Below are positions 18,622 to 26,805 of a stretch of 64,000 bases of DNA, one piece after another (position 1 is the stretch's first letter; every line of letters begins with the position of its first letter). The notes beneath the pieces were generated by a model. The model was not told the DNA's origin and searched no databases. It was given only the letters and a program-made list of their open reading frames with translations. A program made the position numbers and the translations under genes. The DNA is from an uncultured Oxalobacteraceae bacterium (GTDB lineage: Bacteria; Pseudomonadota; Gammaproteobacteria; Burkholderiales; Burkholderiaceae): NCBI GenBank assembly GCA_946480015.1, contig CAMLIL010000009.1, forward strand, positions 29,772 to 93,771, given 5' to 3'.

Positions 18622-20199
18622 TTATTTCGCTCCCGCCGCGGCGAGCAGACGCGGCTCGCCCTCCCCGGTCAGCTGGTTCAGGCGCATAAAGGTGCGCGGA
18701 CCGGCCACGCCGTCGGCCTTGAGATGCTGGCCGGCCTGGAAAGCCCGCAGCCTGTCCTGCATGGCGGCGTCGAGCCGCTGCCCGCCCGCCGGCGCGACTT
18801 CGCCGTCGAGCTGCGCCAGACGGGCGGCGATCCAGTCGACTTCCGGACCCTGCCCGCCCGCCGCGACCTGGTCGCGGAAACTGCGCGGCATGCGCCACAA
18901 GGTGGTAAAGCTGCCATCGAAACGGGTGGCCAGCAGCGCCAGCGGCAGGCGCTGGGTGCGGCCGTCGGCACGCAGGGTGACGCTGCTGTCGTCCAGCGCC
19001 ACCAGCAGGGCGTAGCCGGTGGAGGCCCCTTCGTGCAGGGCGATCACGGCGGGCCGGTCGAGCAGGCGCAGTTCGTACAGGCCGCCCTTGCCCTGATGGC
19101 AGCGCAAGCCGGCCTTGCGCGCCAGCTCGCAGGCATCGCCGTCGCCCAGCGGCTGCTTCCACAGCCCGGCCAGTTCGCGCAGCGCGTCCTGTTCGGCGGC
19201 CAGGGTCAGGGGCGTCGGCGGCGCCGGCGGCGCGCTCCGGGGTTTGGGTACGGCCGGCTGCAGCGCCACCGGGGCCGGCGCTCTGGCCGGTATCAGCTGC
19301 CAGGCCGCCGCCGCGCTGAGCGCCACGCCGGCCAGCGCGGCGGCGATCGGCCAGCGCGCCTTGCGTGCCGGTGCCTGGGCGGCGCCCTCGAACACTTCGG
19401 CGGCCGCGCGCATCAGGATCGCGCGCGTGACATCGCGGCCGCCCTCGACGTAGGCCCCCAGCAGCGCGCGGTCGCACAGCAGATTGATCCGGCGCGGCAC
19501 GCCCTGCGTCAGGCGATGTATCAACACGGTCAGCCTGGCCGGAAACGGATTGTTGGCCGTGGCGCCAGCCACCGCCATGCGGTGCGCGATGTAGCTGCCG
19601 GTTTCGGCTTCGGACAAGGGACCCAGGTGGTAGCGGGCAATCACGCGCTGCGCCAGCTGCTCCATCTCGGGCGCCGCGAGCATGGCGCGCAGCTCCGGCT
19701 GGCCGATCAGGATAATCTGCAGCAGTTTGCGCTCGCTGGTTTCCAGGTTGGTCAGCAGGCGCAGTTGTTCGAGCACGCTGGCCGCCAGGTTCTGCGCTTC
19801 GTCGATGACCAGCACATTGTTCAGGCCTTGCGCGTGACTCTCCAGCAGGTAGCGGTTGATGGCGTCGATGAAGCCCTTGACCCCGGCCGGTTCGCTCGGC
19901 AGCGCGATGCCGAATTCTTCGCACACCGACAGCAGCAGTTCGGCCACCGTCAGCTTGGGATTGAAGATGTAGGCCAGGCGGCAGTTGGACGGAACCTGTT
20001 CGATGAAGCAGCGGCACACGGTGGTCTTGCCGGCGCCGATTTCGCCGGTGAGCAGCACGAAGCCGCCGCCGCTGCCGATCCCGTACAGCAGGTGCGCCAG
20101 CGCCTCGCGATGGCGCTCGCTCATGAACAGGTAGCGCGGGTCGGGCGCGATCGAAAACGGCGGCTGCTTCAAACTGAAGTATTGCGTGTACATGGGCAT
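18622..20199 (-). CDS. gspA: GspA/ExeA-like AAA ATPase with peptidoglycan-binding domain
   Basis: A 525-residue protein. It begins MYTQYFSLKQPPFSIAPDPR (after two optional residues), as ExeA does. The AAA ATPase part has Walker A TGEIGAGKTTVCR near residue 51 and Walker B VLVIDEAQN near residue 130. A membrane helix follows near residue 285. The C-terminal peptidoglycan-binding domain includes LKADGVAGPRTFMRLNQL near residue 493. It pairs with gspB to place the type II secretin in the cell wall. No other gsp genes are in the window. ATG at 20193 is an equally likely start. Confidence 0.92.
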   Translation of the reverse strand: MPMYTQYFSLKQPPFSIAPDPRYLFMSERHREALAHLLYGIGSGGGFVLLTGEIGAGKTTVCRCFIEQVPSNCRLAYIFNPKLTVAELLLSVCEEFGIALPSEPAGVKGFIDAINRYLLESHAQGLNNVLVIDEAQNLAASVLEQLRLLTNLETSERKLLQIILIGQPELRAMLAAPEMEQLAQRVIARYHLGPLSEAETGSYIAHRMAVAGATANNPFPARLTVLIHRLTQGVPRRINLLCDRALLGAYVEGGRDVTRAILMRAAAEVFEGAAQAPARKARWPIAAALAGVALSAAAAWQLIPARAPAPVALQPAVPKPRSAPPAPPTPLTLAAEQDALRELAGLWKQPLGDGDACELARKAGLRCHQGKGGLYELRLLDRPAVIALHEGASTGYALLVALDDSSVTLRADGRTQRLPLALLATRFDGSFTTLWRMPRSFRDQVAAGGQGPEVDWIAARLAQLDGEVAPAGGQRLDAAMQDRLRAFQAGQHLKADGVAGPRTFMRLNQLTGEGEPRLLAAAGAK

Positions 20200-20212
20200 C
20201 CGGAAGGTTGAC

Positions 20213-20707
20213 CTAGCGTGCCAGCGGGAGCGGCTTGTAGCGGGCGCAGTAGATCTTGGATTTGGTATTGAAGTACACGATTTTACTGCCCGGCGCCGAT
20301 TCGCGTACCGGCGCGGCGGAGCGGTCCGCGGGAATGTGGCGCACGCCGACGGCGGCGCGGATGGATTGTTCGAGCTGGTCGGGAGCGGCGTCGGCCACGG
20401 CGCCCACGAATACCAGGTCGCTGCTGTCGTCGCTGATCAGGATATCGCTGACGGCCGTGCCCCACAGCGTGGTGTCGGCCTTGAACCAGTAGGCCCCGCC
20501 TTCGTGCTTGTACGAGGGACCGAAGGCACCGGCCAGGTAGGACTGGAAGTAGGCGTTATCGAGGTGGCTGCGGCACAGCAGCGCGCTGCCGATGACCGGG
20601 CCGAAGGTCGAGGGCGCAGCCGGCACCGCGCATGGCAGCAGCGCGAGCGCGCAGGCCAGTCCGGTCCGGCGCCACGCGCGCACGGCGTTGAGGGAATAGC
20701 CCGCCAC
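20213..20707 (-). CDS. Hypothetical exported protein
   Basis: A 164-residue protein with a probable signal peptide (basic N-terminus, RTGLACALALLPCAVPAA). The mature part has two Cys (CRSHLDNAYFQSYLAG and KIYCARYKPL) that could form a disulfide. No family recognised. It ends 13 nt before gspA and follows the 61-residue gene by 15 nt, so it is probably in the gspA-gspB operon and could act in the periplasm with them. Confidence 0.6.
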   Translation of the reverse strand: MAGYSLNAVRAWRRTGLACALALLPCAVPAAPSTFGPVIGSALLCRSHLDNAYFQSYLAGAFGPSYKHEGGAYWFKADTTLWGTAVSDILISDDSSDLVFVGAVADAAPDQLEQSIRAAVGVRHIPADRSAAPVRESAPGSKIVYFNTKSKIYCARYKPLPLAR

Positions 20708-20722
20708 GGTGGAAGAAACCGT

Positions 20723-20908
20723 TCAGAGCTGCGACATCCAGCTGCGGTTGGCGGCAATCTTGGCCTTGGTCGATGCCGGCAGCGCTTCGTAGCAACCCGG
20801 ATACTGTTTCAGGTTACTCTCGCGTACTTCTTTCTGCGCGCCGTTGATGACAAAAACATAAACGGTGGCACCTTCCATATTTTTGCGCGTGCCCATGTAG
20901 CGAATCAT
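20723..20908 (-). CDS. Hypothetical small protein
   Basis: A 61-residue protein starting MIRYMGTRKNMEGATVYVFV and ending ANRSWMSQL. The ATG has a strong GGGAGG ribosome site 6 nt upstream, which supports it over the longer open frame. No family recognised and no signal peptide. It heads the putative operon with the exported hypothetical and gspA-gspB. Confidence 0.55.
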   Translation of the reverse strand: MIRYMGTRKNMEGATVYVFVINGAQKEVRESNLKQYPGCYEALPASTKAKIAANRSWMSQL

Positions 20909-21256
20909 TGTGCCTCCCTGGCGGATCGACTGTCGAATGTGGCCGAGACCATACACCCTCTTTCGGCACATTATGACATCGGCTTGAGCCCATCCTACAC
21001 ACCATGACGTAGAAACAGAAAAAATTTCTTCTAGGCATGATGTCAATGCCAAGAAAAAAGCCCGCACAGGGCGGGCTTTCGAGTTGAACGGTTGCCCGCC
21101 CATGATACTTCTTATTCTTGTCCCCTCAGTTTCCGCTGCTTCTAGGCGCAGCTCTGGAACCAGAAATTCTGAGTAGAAATATAGCACATGAATAATGACC
21201 GTTAGGAAAATTGTCACGGTTCAACGATTGATTGTGGCGCGAAAGAAACGCCTGGA
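20909..21256. other. Gene-free interval upstream of the gspA cluster
   Basis: About 350 nt with lower GC than its surroundings. It holds the terminator at 21054-21077 and, on the minus strand, the presumed promoter region of the 61-residue gene. A 180-nt stretch between the LysR stop and the terminator could be a 3' UTR or small RNA, but no known RNA family was recognised. Confidence 0.5.
21054..21077 (-). terminator. Intrinsic terminator
   Basis: AGCCCGC-ACAGG-GCGGGCT stem; on the minus strand it runs into TTTTTT. It would end transcription from the LysR gene, 180 nt upstream, or of a small transcript in between. Confidence 0.8.
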
Positions 21257-22168
21257 TCAGCTTAGCCATGGGTCCTGCTCTGGATGGGGAAATTCGGCGC
21301 TCATGAAGTTGATGAACGAGCGCACTTTATAGGACAGCATGCGGCGGCTGGGGTAAGCCAGGCTGATCGACAGGGTGCCCATGCGATGCCCCTCCAGCAG
21401 CCGCACCAGGCGCCCGCTGGTAAAGTCGTCTTCCAGCATGCACGAGCTACGGATCATGATGCCCATGCCCGCCAGGCAGGCCTGGCGCAGCATGGCCGAG
21501 CTGTTCGACACCATCCGGCTGCTGATCGGCACGTTTTCCCAGTTCTCGCCGACGTGGGCCGCCCAACTGTGGCGCACCACTTCATAGTCGTAGTTCAGGC
21601 AGGCGTGCGCGCTCAGGTCGGCCGGCACGGCCGGGGCGCCGTGGCGCGCGAGGTACCCGGGCGAGGCGCACAGGATCACCGTGGACGTGGCCAGACGCCG
21701 CTCCACCATGCTCGCGTCGATCTTCTGCAGGCCCATGAAAATGCCGACGTCGTAGCCCTCCTCGACCAGGTCGACCGGCCGGTCGTGCAGCGTCACGTCC
21801 AGTACCACGTCGGGCTCCTGTGCGGCGAAGCGCGGCAGCAGCCTGGACAGATGCGCCTGGCCGAAGCCGGTATAGCAGTAAATCCGCAAGGTGCCGCTGG
21901 CCTTCTGGCTGGCCGATGCCGCCAGCGCCTCGGCGTCGTCGATTTCCGCCAGGATGTTGCGCACCCGCTCCAGATACTGGCGCCCCGCTTCGGTCAGCGA
22001 CAGCTTGCGCGTGGTGCGGTGGAGCAGGCGCGCACCAAGATGCGCCTCCAGCTCAGCCACATTGCGCGTCACGACGGTGTTCGACAGCGACAGTGCGGTA
22101 GCGGCGCGCGCAAAGCCGCCTTGCTCCACCACCTTCGAAAAAATCCGCATCGCTTGCAGACGGTCCAT
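21257..22168 (-). CDS. LysR family transcriptional regulator
   Basis: A 303-residue regulator. The N-terminal winged HTH has MRIFSKVVEQGGFARAATAL and LEAHLGARLLHRTTRKLSLTEAG (residues 7-60), followed by a LysR effector domain (about 90-295). The subgroup with ARLLHRTTRKLSLTEAGR and YCYTGFGQAHL resembles the CrgA/DsdC-like group common in Proteobacteria. It is divergent from a small exported protein gene at 22294, the nearest candidate target. Ligand unknown. Confidence 0.92.
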   Translation of the reverse strand: MDRLQAMRIFSKVVEQGGFARAATALSLSNTVVTRNVAELEAHLGARLLHRTTRKLSLTEAGRQYLERVRNILAEIDDAEALAASASQKASGTLRIYCYTGFGQAHLSRLLPRFAAQEPDVVLDVTLHDRPVDLVEEGYDVGIFMGLQKIDASMVERRLATSTVILCASPGYLARHGAPAVPADLSAHACLNYDYEVVRHSWAAHVGENWENVPISSRMVSNSSAMLRQACLAGMGIMIRSSCMLEDDFTSGRLVRLLEGHRMGTLSISLAYPSRRMLSYKVRSFINFMSAEFPHPEQDPWLS

Positions 22169-22293
22169 GGCGACTCCTCGATGAAGACTCGATTATGCCG
22201 AATTTCGCGATAGTCCATTGCGTTCCAGCGCCTTTTTTCCAATTTACGCAAAGATTACACTCAGCTTGTCAATCAATACAGATAGGGAAACAA

Positions 22294-22533
22294 ATGAAAA
22301 CCGCTCATATCATCGCCGCCACTGCCGTCATGCTTATCGCCAATGGCGCCGTTGCCGCCGACGCGCCCGCCAGCGGCGCGGCGCTCACGACTGCCGCCCT
22401 CAGCGCGGCCGCACCTGCCGTCAAGGACGCCAAGCGGGGCACGCCCACGCGCGCCCAAGTGCGCGCCGAGGCGGCCGAATTCGTCAAGAACCACAAGACC
22501 GCGCTGGCGGTACAACTGGAACAGTACAAGTGA
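22294..22533 (+). CDS. Small exported hypothetical protein
   Basis: A 79-residue protein with a signal peptide (MKTAHIIAATAVMLIANGAVA). The mature part is Ala-rich with TRAQVRAEAAEFVKNHKTAL, faintly like DUF4148 proteins (TRAxVxAEL), but shorter. It is divergent from the LysR gene. Confidence 0.6.
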   Translation: MKTAHIIAATAVMLIANGAVAADAPASGAALTTAALSAAAPAVKDAKRGTPTRAQVRAEAAEFVKNHKTALAVQLEQYK

Positions 22534-22669
22534 ATGCGCCGCGAGCGGTCCCGTTCATCGCCCCAATCCGCAGCCTGCGCCGCGATTTTTGCGCTTGATC
22601 GGGCGGCGCTCGTGGCGCCCGGCGCTTTGTCATATTGTTCAGACTTCGCATCCACACGCCGAGAACACC

Positions 22670-23725
22670 ATGACAAACACCCGCCACGCCATCGCCTTTA
22701 CCGCCGTCGCCTTCGCACTGTCGGCATCGGCTTGCGCAGCACCGGTCACCGAACAGCGCGCCGTCGGCGCCTTCACCTCGATCGAGGCGGGCGGGCCGTA
22801 TCACTTCAAGATCGTCGCCCAGGGACGGCAAGCGGTCACGCTGTCGGGCGAACCCAGGGACCTGGCCGAGATCGAGACCTTCCTGCGCGGCAGCACGCTG
22901 GTCGTGCGCTCGCGCGAACGCTCCGGCTTTCAATTCAACCTCACGCGCGAGCACCCCACCGTGACCATCAGCGCGCCCGCTCTGAAGATGGTGCGTTCCA
23001 ACGGCAGTGGCGAGGTCGCCGTCGACCAGGTCAGCGGCGACCAGTTCGAACTCAGTTCCGAGGGGCCCGCCGACGTGCGCACCTCCGGCAGCGTGCGCAG
23101 CCTGGTATTGAACAGTTCCGGTCCCGGCGACGTCGACGCCAGGCAGTTCAAAGCCTCCACCGCCCAGCTGACCTTGAGCGGACCGGGCGATGTCACCATC
23201 GGCAGCATCGCCGGTGGCGACATCAACGCGACGGTGAGCGGACCGGGCGACCTTGAGCTCGACAGCGTGGCGGTGGCCAGTACCCAGGCCCACCTGACCG
23301 GGCCGGGCGGCCTGCACGTCAAAGGCAGCAGCACTGCCCTGCGCGTGCAGGTGGACGGACCGGGCGATTTCGAAGGCTGCAAGCTGGCCGCCCAGCGCGT
23401 CAACGTGGTCATGCGCGGACCGGGCGACGGCTGCATCGGCGGCACCATTCGCGAACTGGACGCCGAATCCTGGGGCCCGGGCGACCTGAAAATCGTCGGC
23501 CTGGATGCGCAGCAGAGCCGCGTGCGCCTGCACGGCCCCGGCAATGTCGAACTGGAAGGCCGCACCGGCCAGCTGAACGCCGAAGTACACGGCCCGGGCG
23601 ACCTGGAAGGCCGCAAACTGAGCGCCGCCCGCGCCGATGTCGCCGTGCGCGGTCCCGGCAGCGCGCAAGTGGTGGTCGCCACCAGACTGACGCGTTACGA
23701 CCGGCGCGGCATGCACGCCGAGTAA
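22670..23725 (+). CDS. DUF2807 (putative auto-transporter adhesin, head GIN) repeat protein
   Basis: A 351-residue exported protein with a signal peptide ending near SACAA. The N-terminal FTSIEAGGPYHFKIVAQG and SGEPRDLAEIE are typical of DUF2807. From about residue 105 onward a repeat of roughly 20 residues recurs about 12 times, each with G-P-G-D or a variant (GSGE, GPAD, GPGG, GPGN, GPGS) at the turn. This predicts a regular right-handed beta-helix. DUF2807 proteins are surface or periplasmic, function unclear. It stands between the small exported gene and the GlcNAc operon. Confidence 0.85.
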   Translation: MTNTRHAIAFTAVAFALSASACAAPVTEQRAVGAFTSIEAGGPYHFKIVAQGRQAVTLSGEPRDLAEIETFLRGSTLVVRSRERSGFQFNLTREHPTVTISAPALKMVRSNGSGEVAVDQVSGDQFELSSEGPADVRTSGSVRSLVLNSSGPGDVDARQFKASTAQLTLSGPGDVTIGSIAGGDINATVSGPGDLELDSVAVASTQAHLTGPGGLHVKGSSTALRVQVDGPGDFEGCKLAAQRVNVVMRGPGDGCIGGTIRELDAESWGPGDLKIVGLDAQQSRVRLHGPGNVELEGRTGQLNAEVHGPGDLEGRKLSAARADVAVRGPGSAQVVVATRLTRYDRRGMHAE

Positions 23726-23745
23726 GCCTGCGGTGAATATGTCTG

Positions 23746-23774
23746 TTGACTAGGCGATTTGCCCGCCATATAGT
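23746..23774 (+). promoter_or_regulatory. Sigma-70 promoter of the GlcNAc operon
   Basis: TTGACT, 17 nt, TATAGT: close to the consensus with ideal spacing, 36 nt upstream of the kinase start codon. No operator was recognised. Confidence 0.75.
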
Positions 23775-23810
23775 GCGCCCACTTTGGGCAGTTAACAGCA
23801 AAATCACAGC

Positions 23811-24689
23811 ATGATCGAATATCTCATCGGGATCGATGGCGGCGGAACGGGAACGCGGGTGCGGCTGGCCCGTGCCGACGGCACGCCGCTGGCGCAGGCC
23901 GGCAGTGGTCCATCCGGCCTTGCGCTGGGCATCGTCCAGGCCTGGGCCGCCGTGAGCGAAGCAGTGGCCCGGGCTTTCGCCGCCGCCAGCGTCGATGCCG
24001 GCGCGCCGGCGCGCTGCGCGATCGGCCTGGGCATGGCAGGCGTTCACAATAAGCAGTGGGCGGCGCAATTCGTCGACGCCAATCCCGGCTACGCCGCGCT
24101 GCGCCTGGACACGGACGGCTACACCACCCTGCTCGGCGCCCATGCGGGACGGCCCGGCACCATCGTCGCCATCGGCACCGGCAGCGTGGGCCAGGCTTTG
24201 CTGGCCGACGGCAGCCAGCGCGAAGTCGGCGGCTGGGGCTTCCCGTCCGGCGACGAAGCCAGCGGCGGCTGGATCGGCCTGCGCGCCATGAACCACATCC
24301 AGCAGGTGATGGACGGGCGCCGTGCGGGCAGCCCGTTCGCGCAAGCGCTGATCGATGCCTGCGGCGGCAGCCGCGACGCCGTGCAGGTGTGGCTCGGCCA
24401 CGCCAGCCAGACCCGTTTCGCCTCGCTGGCGCCATTGGTGCTCGCGCACGCCGGCAGCGACCCAACCGCGCGCCGCATCCTGGAAGACGCCGGCCAGGAA
24501 GTGGCGGCCATCGCGCACGCGCTCGATCCGGCCGGGCAGCTGCCGCTGGCCCTGTGCGGCGGCCTGGGCGCGCCGCTGCGCGCCTTCCTGCCCGCCGGCC
24601 TGCTGGCGCGCAGCGTGCCCCCGCATGGCGACGCCGCCAGCGGCGCCCTGCGCATGATCGCGCAGCACCTTGAAGGACAAACACGATGA
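23811..24689 (+). CDS. N-acetylglucosamine kinase (BadF/BcrA ATPase family)
   Basis: A 292-residue ASKHA-fold kinase. The phosphate-1 loop is IGIDGGGTGTRVRLA at residues 6-20, phosphate-2 is IVAIGTGSVGQAL near residue 118, and ALCGGLGAPL near residue 247 is the adenosine motif. In gene clusters with nagA such proteins are GlcNAc or glucosamine kinases using ATP in the cytosol. It is first in a four-gene operon and overlaps nagA by 4 nt (ATGA). It implies that GlcNAc enters unphosphorylated instead of through a PTS. Confidence 0.85.
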   Translation: MIEYLIGIDGGGTGTRVRLARADGTPLAQAGSGPSGLALGIVQAWAAVSEAVARAFAAASVDAGAPARCAIGLGMAGVHNKQWAAQFVDANPGYAALRLDTDGYTTLLGAHAGRPGTIVAIGTGSVGQALLADGSQREVGGWGFPSGDEASGGWIGLRAMNHIQQVMDGRRAGSPFAQALIDACGGSRDAVQVWLGHASQTRFASLAPLVLAHAGSDPTARRILEDAGQEVAAIAHALDPAGQLPLALCGGLGAPLRAFLPAGLLARSVPPHGDAASGALRMIAQHLEGQTR

Positions 24690-25798
24690 GCGATGCAATC
24701 AAAGGCAATATCCTGACGCCGTCAGGCTGGATCGACGGGGCGATCAGCTTCTCGACGCGGATCGACGGCATCAACGGCAGCCCGGCCGATCCCTCGGGCA
24801 ACCAGGGCGACTACATCCTGCCCGGCTTCATCGACCTGCACGTGCACGGCGGCGGCGGACGCGACATCATGGAATGCGGCGACGCGCCCCACGTCATCGC
24901 CGCCATGCACGCCAGATACGGCACCACCGGCCTGCTGGCCACCACCATGACCGCGCCGCCGCACGAGATCCGCGCGGCCCTGGAGGCCATCGGCGCGGCC
25001 TGTGCCGAACGCCGGCCCGGCGCCGCGCGCATCCTCGGCGTGCACCTGGAAGGGCCGTACATCAACTCGGGCAAACTGGGCGCGCAGCCCGACTACGCGC
25101 GCGTCGCGTCGCTGGCCGAGGTGCGCGAACTGGGCCGGCTCGCACCGATGCGCCTGATCACCGTGGCGCCGGAAATCGCCGGCCACCTGGACCTGGTGCG
25201 CGCGCTGGCCGATGCCGGCATCCGCGTGCAGATCGGCCACACGGCCGGCACCTACGAAGACGGCGTGGCCGCCCTCGAACACGGCGCGGCCGGCTTCACC
25301 CACCTGTTCAACGCCATGACCGGCCTGCACCACCGCGATCCGGGCATGGTCGGCGCGGCGCTCGCACATGCGCAGTACGCCGAACTGATTCCCGACCTGC
25401 TGCACGTGCATCCCGGCGCCATCAAGGTGGCGCTGCGGGCGATCCCGCATCTGTACTGCGTCACCGATTCCACCGCCGCCACCGGCATGCCCGATGGCCA
25501 CTACATGCTGGGCCGCCACCAGGTACGCAAGTGCATGGGCGGCGTGCGCCTGCCAGACGGCACCCTGGCCGGCAGCACCCTGACCATGGACCAGGCGCTG
25601 CGCAATCTGGTCGGCCTGGGCCTGAGCCTGGACGACGCCTCCAGGCGGGTATCGACCTACGCCGCCGACTACATCGGCGAAACCGAACGCGGACGCATCC
25701 TGCCCGGCTGCCACGCCGACCTGGTGGTCATGGACCGCCAGCTGAACATCAAAGCCGTGTATATCGAAGGAGCCACGTGTGACCTCTCTGATGCTTAA
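24686..25798 (+). CDS. nagA: N-acetylglucosamine-6-phosphate deacetylase
   Basis: A 370-residue amidohydrolase. It has LPGFIDLHVHGGGGRDIME (metal ligands His52, His54) and GVHLEGPYIN with the catalytic-metal Glu near residue 125. Downstream it has QIGHTAGTYEDG, GFTHLFNAMTGLHHR, and CVTDSTAATGMPDG with the catalytic Asp near residue 260. It turns GlcNAc-6-P into glucosamine-6-P and acetate. It is coupled by overlap to both neighbours (4 nt to the kinase, 20 nt to the SIS gene). Confidence 0.95.
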   Translation: MSDAIKGNILTPSGWIDGAISFSTRIDGINGSPADPSGNQGDYILPGFIDLHVHGGGGRDIMECGDAPHVIAAMHARYGTTGLLATTMTAPPHEIRAALEAIGAACAERRPGAARILGVHLEGPYINSGKLGAQPDYARVASLAEVRELGRLAPMRLITVAPEIAGHLDLVRALADAGIRVQIGHTAGTYEDGVAALEHGAAGFTHLFNAMTGLHHRDPGMVGAALAHAQYAELIPDLLHVHPGAIKVALRAIPHLYCVTDSTAATGMPDGHYMLGRHQVRKCMGGVRLPDGTLAGSTLTMDQALRNLVGLGLSLDDASRRVSTYAADYIGETERGRILPGCHADLVVMDRQLNIKAVYIEGATCDLSDA

Positions 25799-26801
25799 GG
25801 AAGCCATCTCGGCGGCCGACTGCGTCGCCGGGCAACTGGACAACGACGCCGAGCGCTATGCGGAACTGGGCCGCAAGCTCAGAAGCACGCCGATCCAGAA
25901 CGCGCTCACGGTGGCGCGCGGCAGCTCCGACCACGCCGCCAGCTACTGCGCCTACCTGACCATGGCGCGCATGGGCCGCATCGTGGCCTCGCTGCCGATG
26001 TCGCTGGTGACCCTGCACAAGTCGCCGCTGGTCACGCGCGACACCCTGACCATCGCCATTTCGCAGTCGGGCCAGAGCCCGGACGTGGTCGAGCCGATCC
26101 GCTACTTCCGCGGCGGCGGCGCCACCACCGTGGCCTTCGTCAACGACACCGATTCGCCGCTGGCACAGGCGGCCGAGTGGGCCATTCCCCTGCGCGCCGG
26201 CCAGGAGCAAAGCGTGGCCGCCACCAAGAGCTTTATCGCCAGCCTGGTGGCCGGCGCGCGCATGGTCGCGCAGTGGCAGCGCGATCCCGAACTGAACGAC
26301 GGCCTGGCTGCGCTGCCGGAAGCGCTTCGGGCCGCCGCGAACATGGACTGGTCGGCCGCGCTGGAGGTGCTCACGCCGGCGCGCAACATCATGGTGGTCG
26401 GGCGCGGCATCAGCTTCCCGGTTGCGCTGGAAGCGGCGCTCAAGCTCAAGGAAACCTCGTCGCTGCAGGCCGAAGCGTTCAGCGGCGCCGAAATCAAGCA
26501 CGGACCGATGGCGCTGATCGACGACGGCTACCCGCTGCTGATCTTCGCCACGCGCGGTCCGGCGCAGGCCGGCCTGGTCCACCTGGCCGAGGAAATGCGC
26601 GGACGCGGCGCGCGCGTGCTGCTGGCCGCGCCGGCCGACGTGGCCAGCCGCGACCTGACGCTGCCGGTGGCCAGCACGCCCGATCTCGATCCCATCGTGG
26701 CGATCCAGGCCTTCTATGTGATGGCCGCCAGGCTGGCCAAGGCGCGCGGCATGGACCCGGACCGTCCGCGCCATCTCAGCAAAATCACCCGGACCAACTG
26801 A
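25779..26801 (+). CDS. SIS-domain glucosamine-6-phosphate deaminase (NagB-II type)
   Basis: A 340-residue protein with two SIS sugar-phosphate isomerase domains. The first has ARGSSDHAASYCAY and AISQSGQSPDVVE; the second has VVGRGISFPVALEAALKLKE and EAFSGAEIKHGPMALID. It lacks the N-terminal glutaminase domain of GlmS, so it fits the NagB-II/AgaS deaminases that make fructose-6-P and ammonia from glucosamine-6-P. GTG is chosen as start because AAGGAG precedes it at correct spacing; an ATG lies 12 nt further in. Confidence 0.9.
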   Translation: MTSLMLKEAISAADCVAGQLDNDAERYAELGRKLRSTPIQNALTVARGSSDHAASYCAYLTMARMGRIVASLPMSLVTLHKSPLVTRDTLTIAISQSGQSPDVVEPIRYFRGGGATTVAFVNDTDSPLAQAAEWAIPLRAGQEQSVAATKSFIASLVAGARMVAQWQRDPELNDGLAALPEALRAAANMDWSAALEVLTPARNIMVVGRGISFPVALEAALKLKETSSLQAEAFSGAEIKHGPMALIDDGYPLLIFATRGPAQAGLVHLAEEMRGRGARVLLAAPADVASRDLTLPVASTPDLDPIVAIQAFYVMAARLAKARGMDPDRPRHLSKITRTN

Positions 26802-26805
26802 ACCC

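Noticed and set aside
20909..21000. GCCGATG on the minus strand upstream of the 61-residue gene as another sigma-28 -10 box
   Set aside because: No TAAAGTTT-like -35 stands 11 nt upstream.
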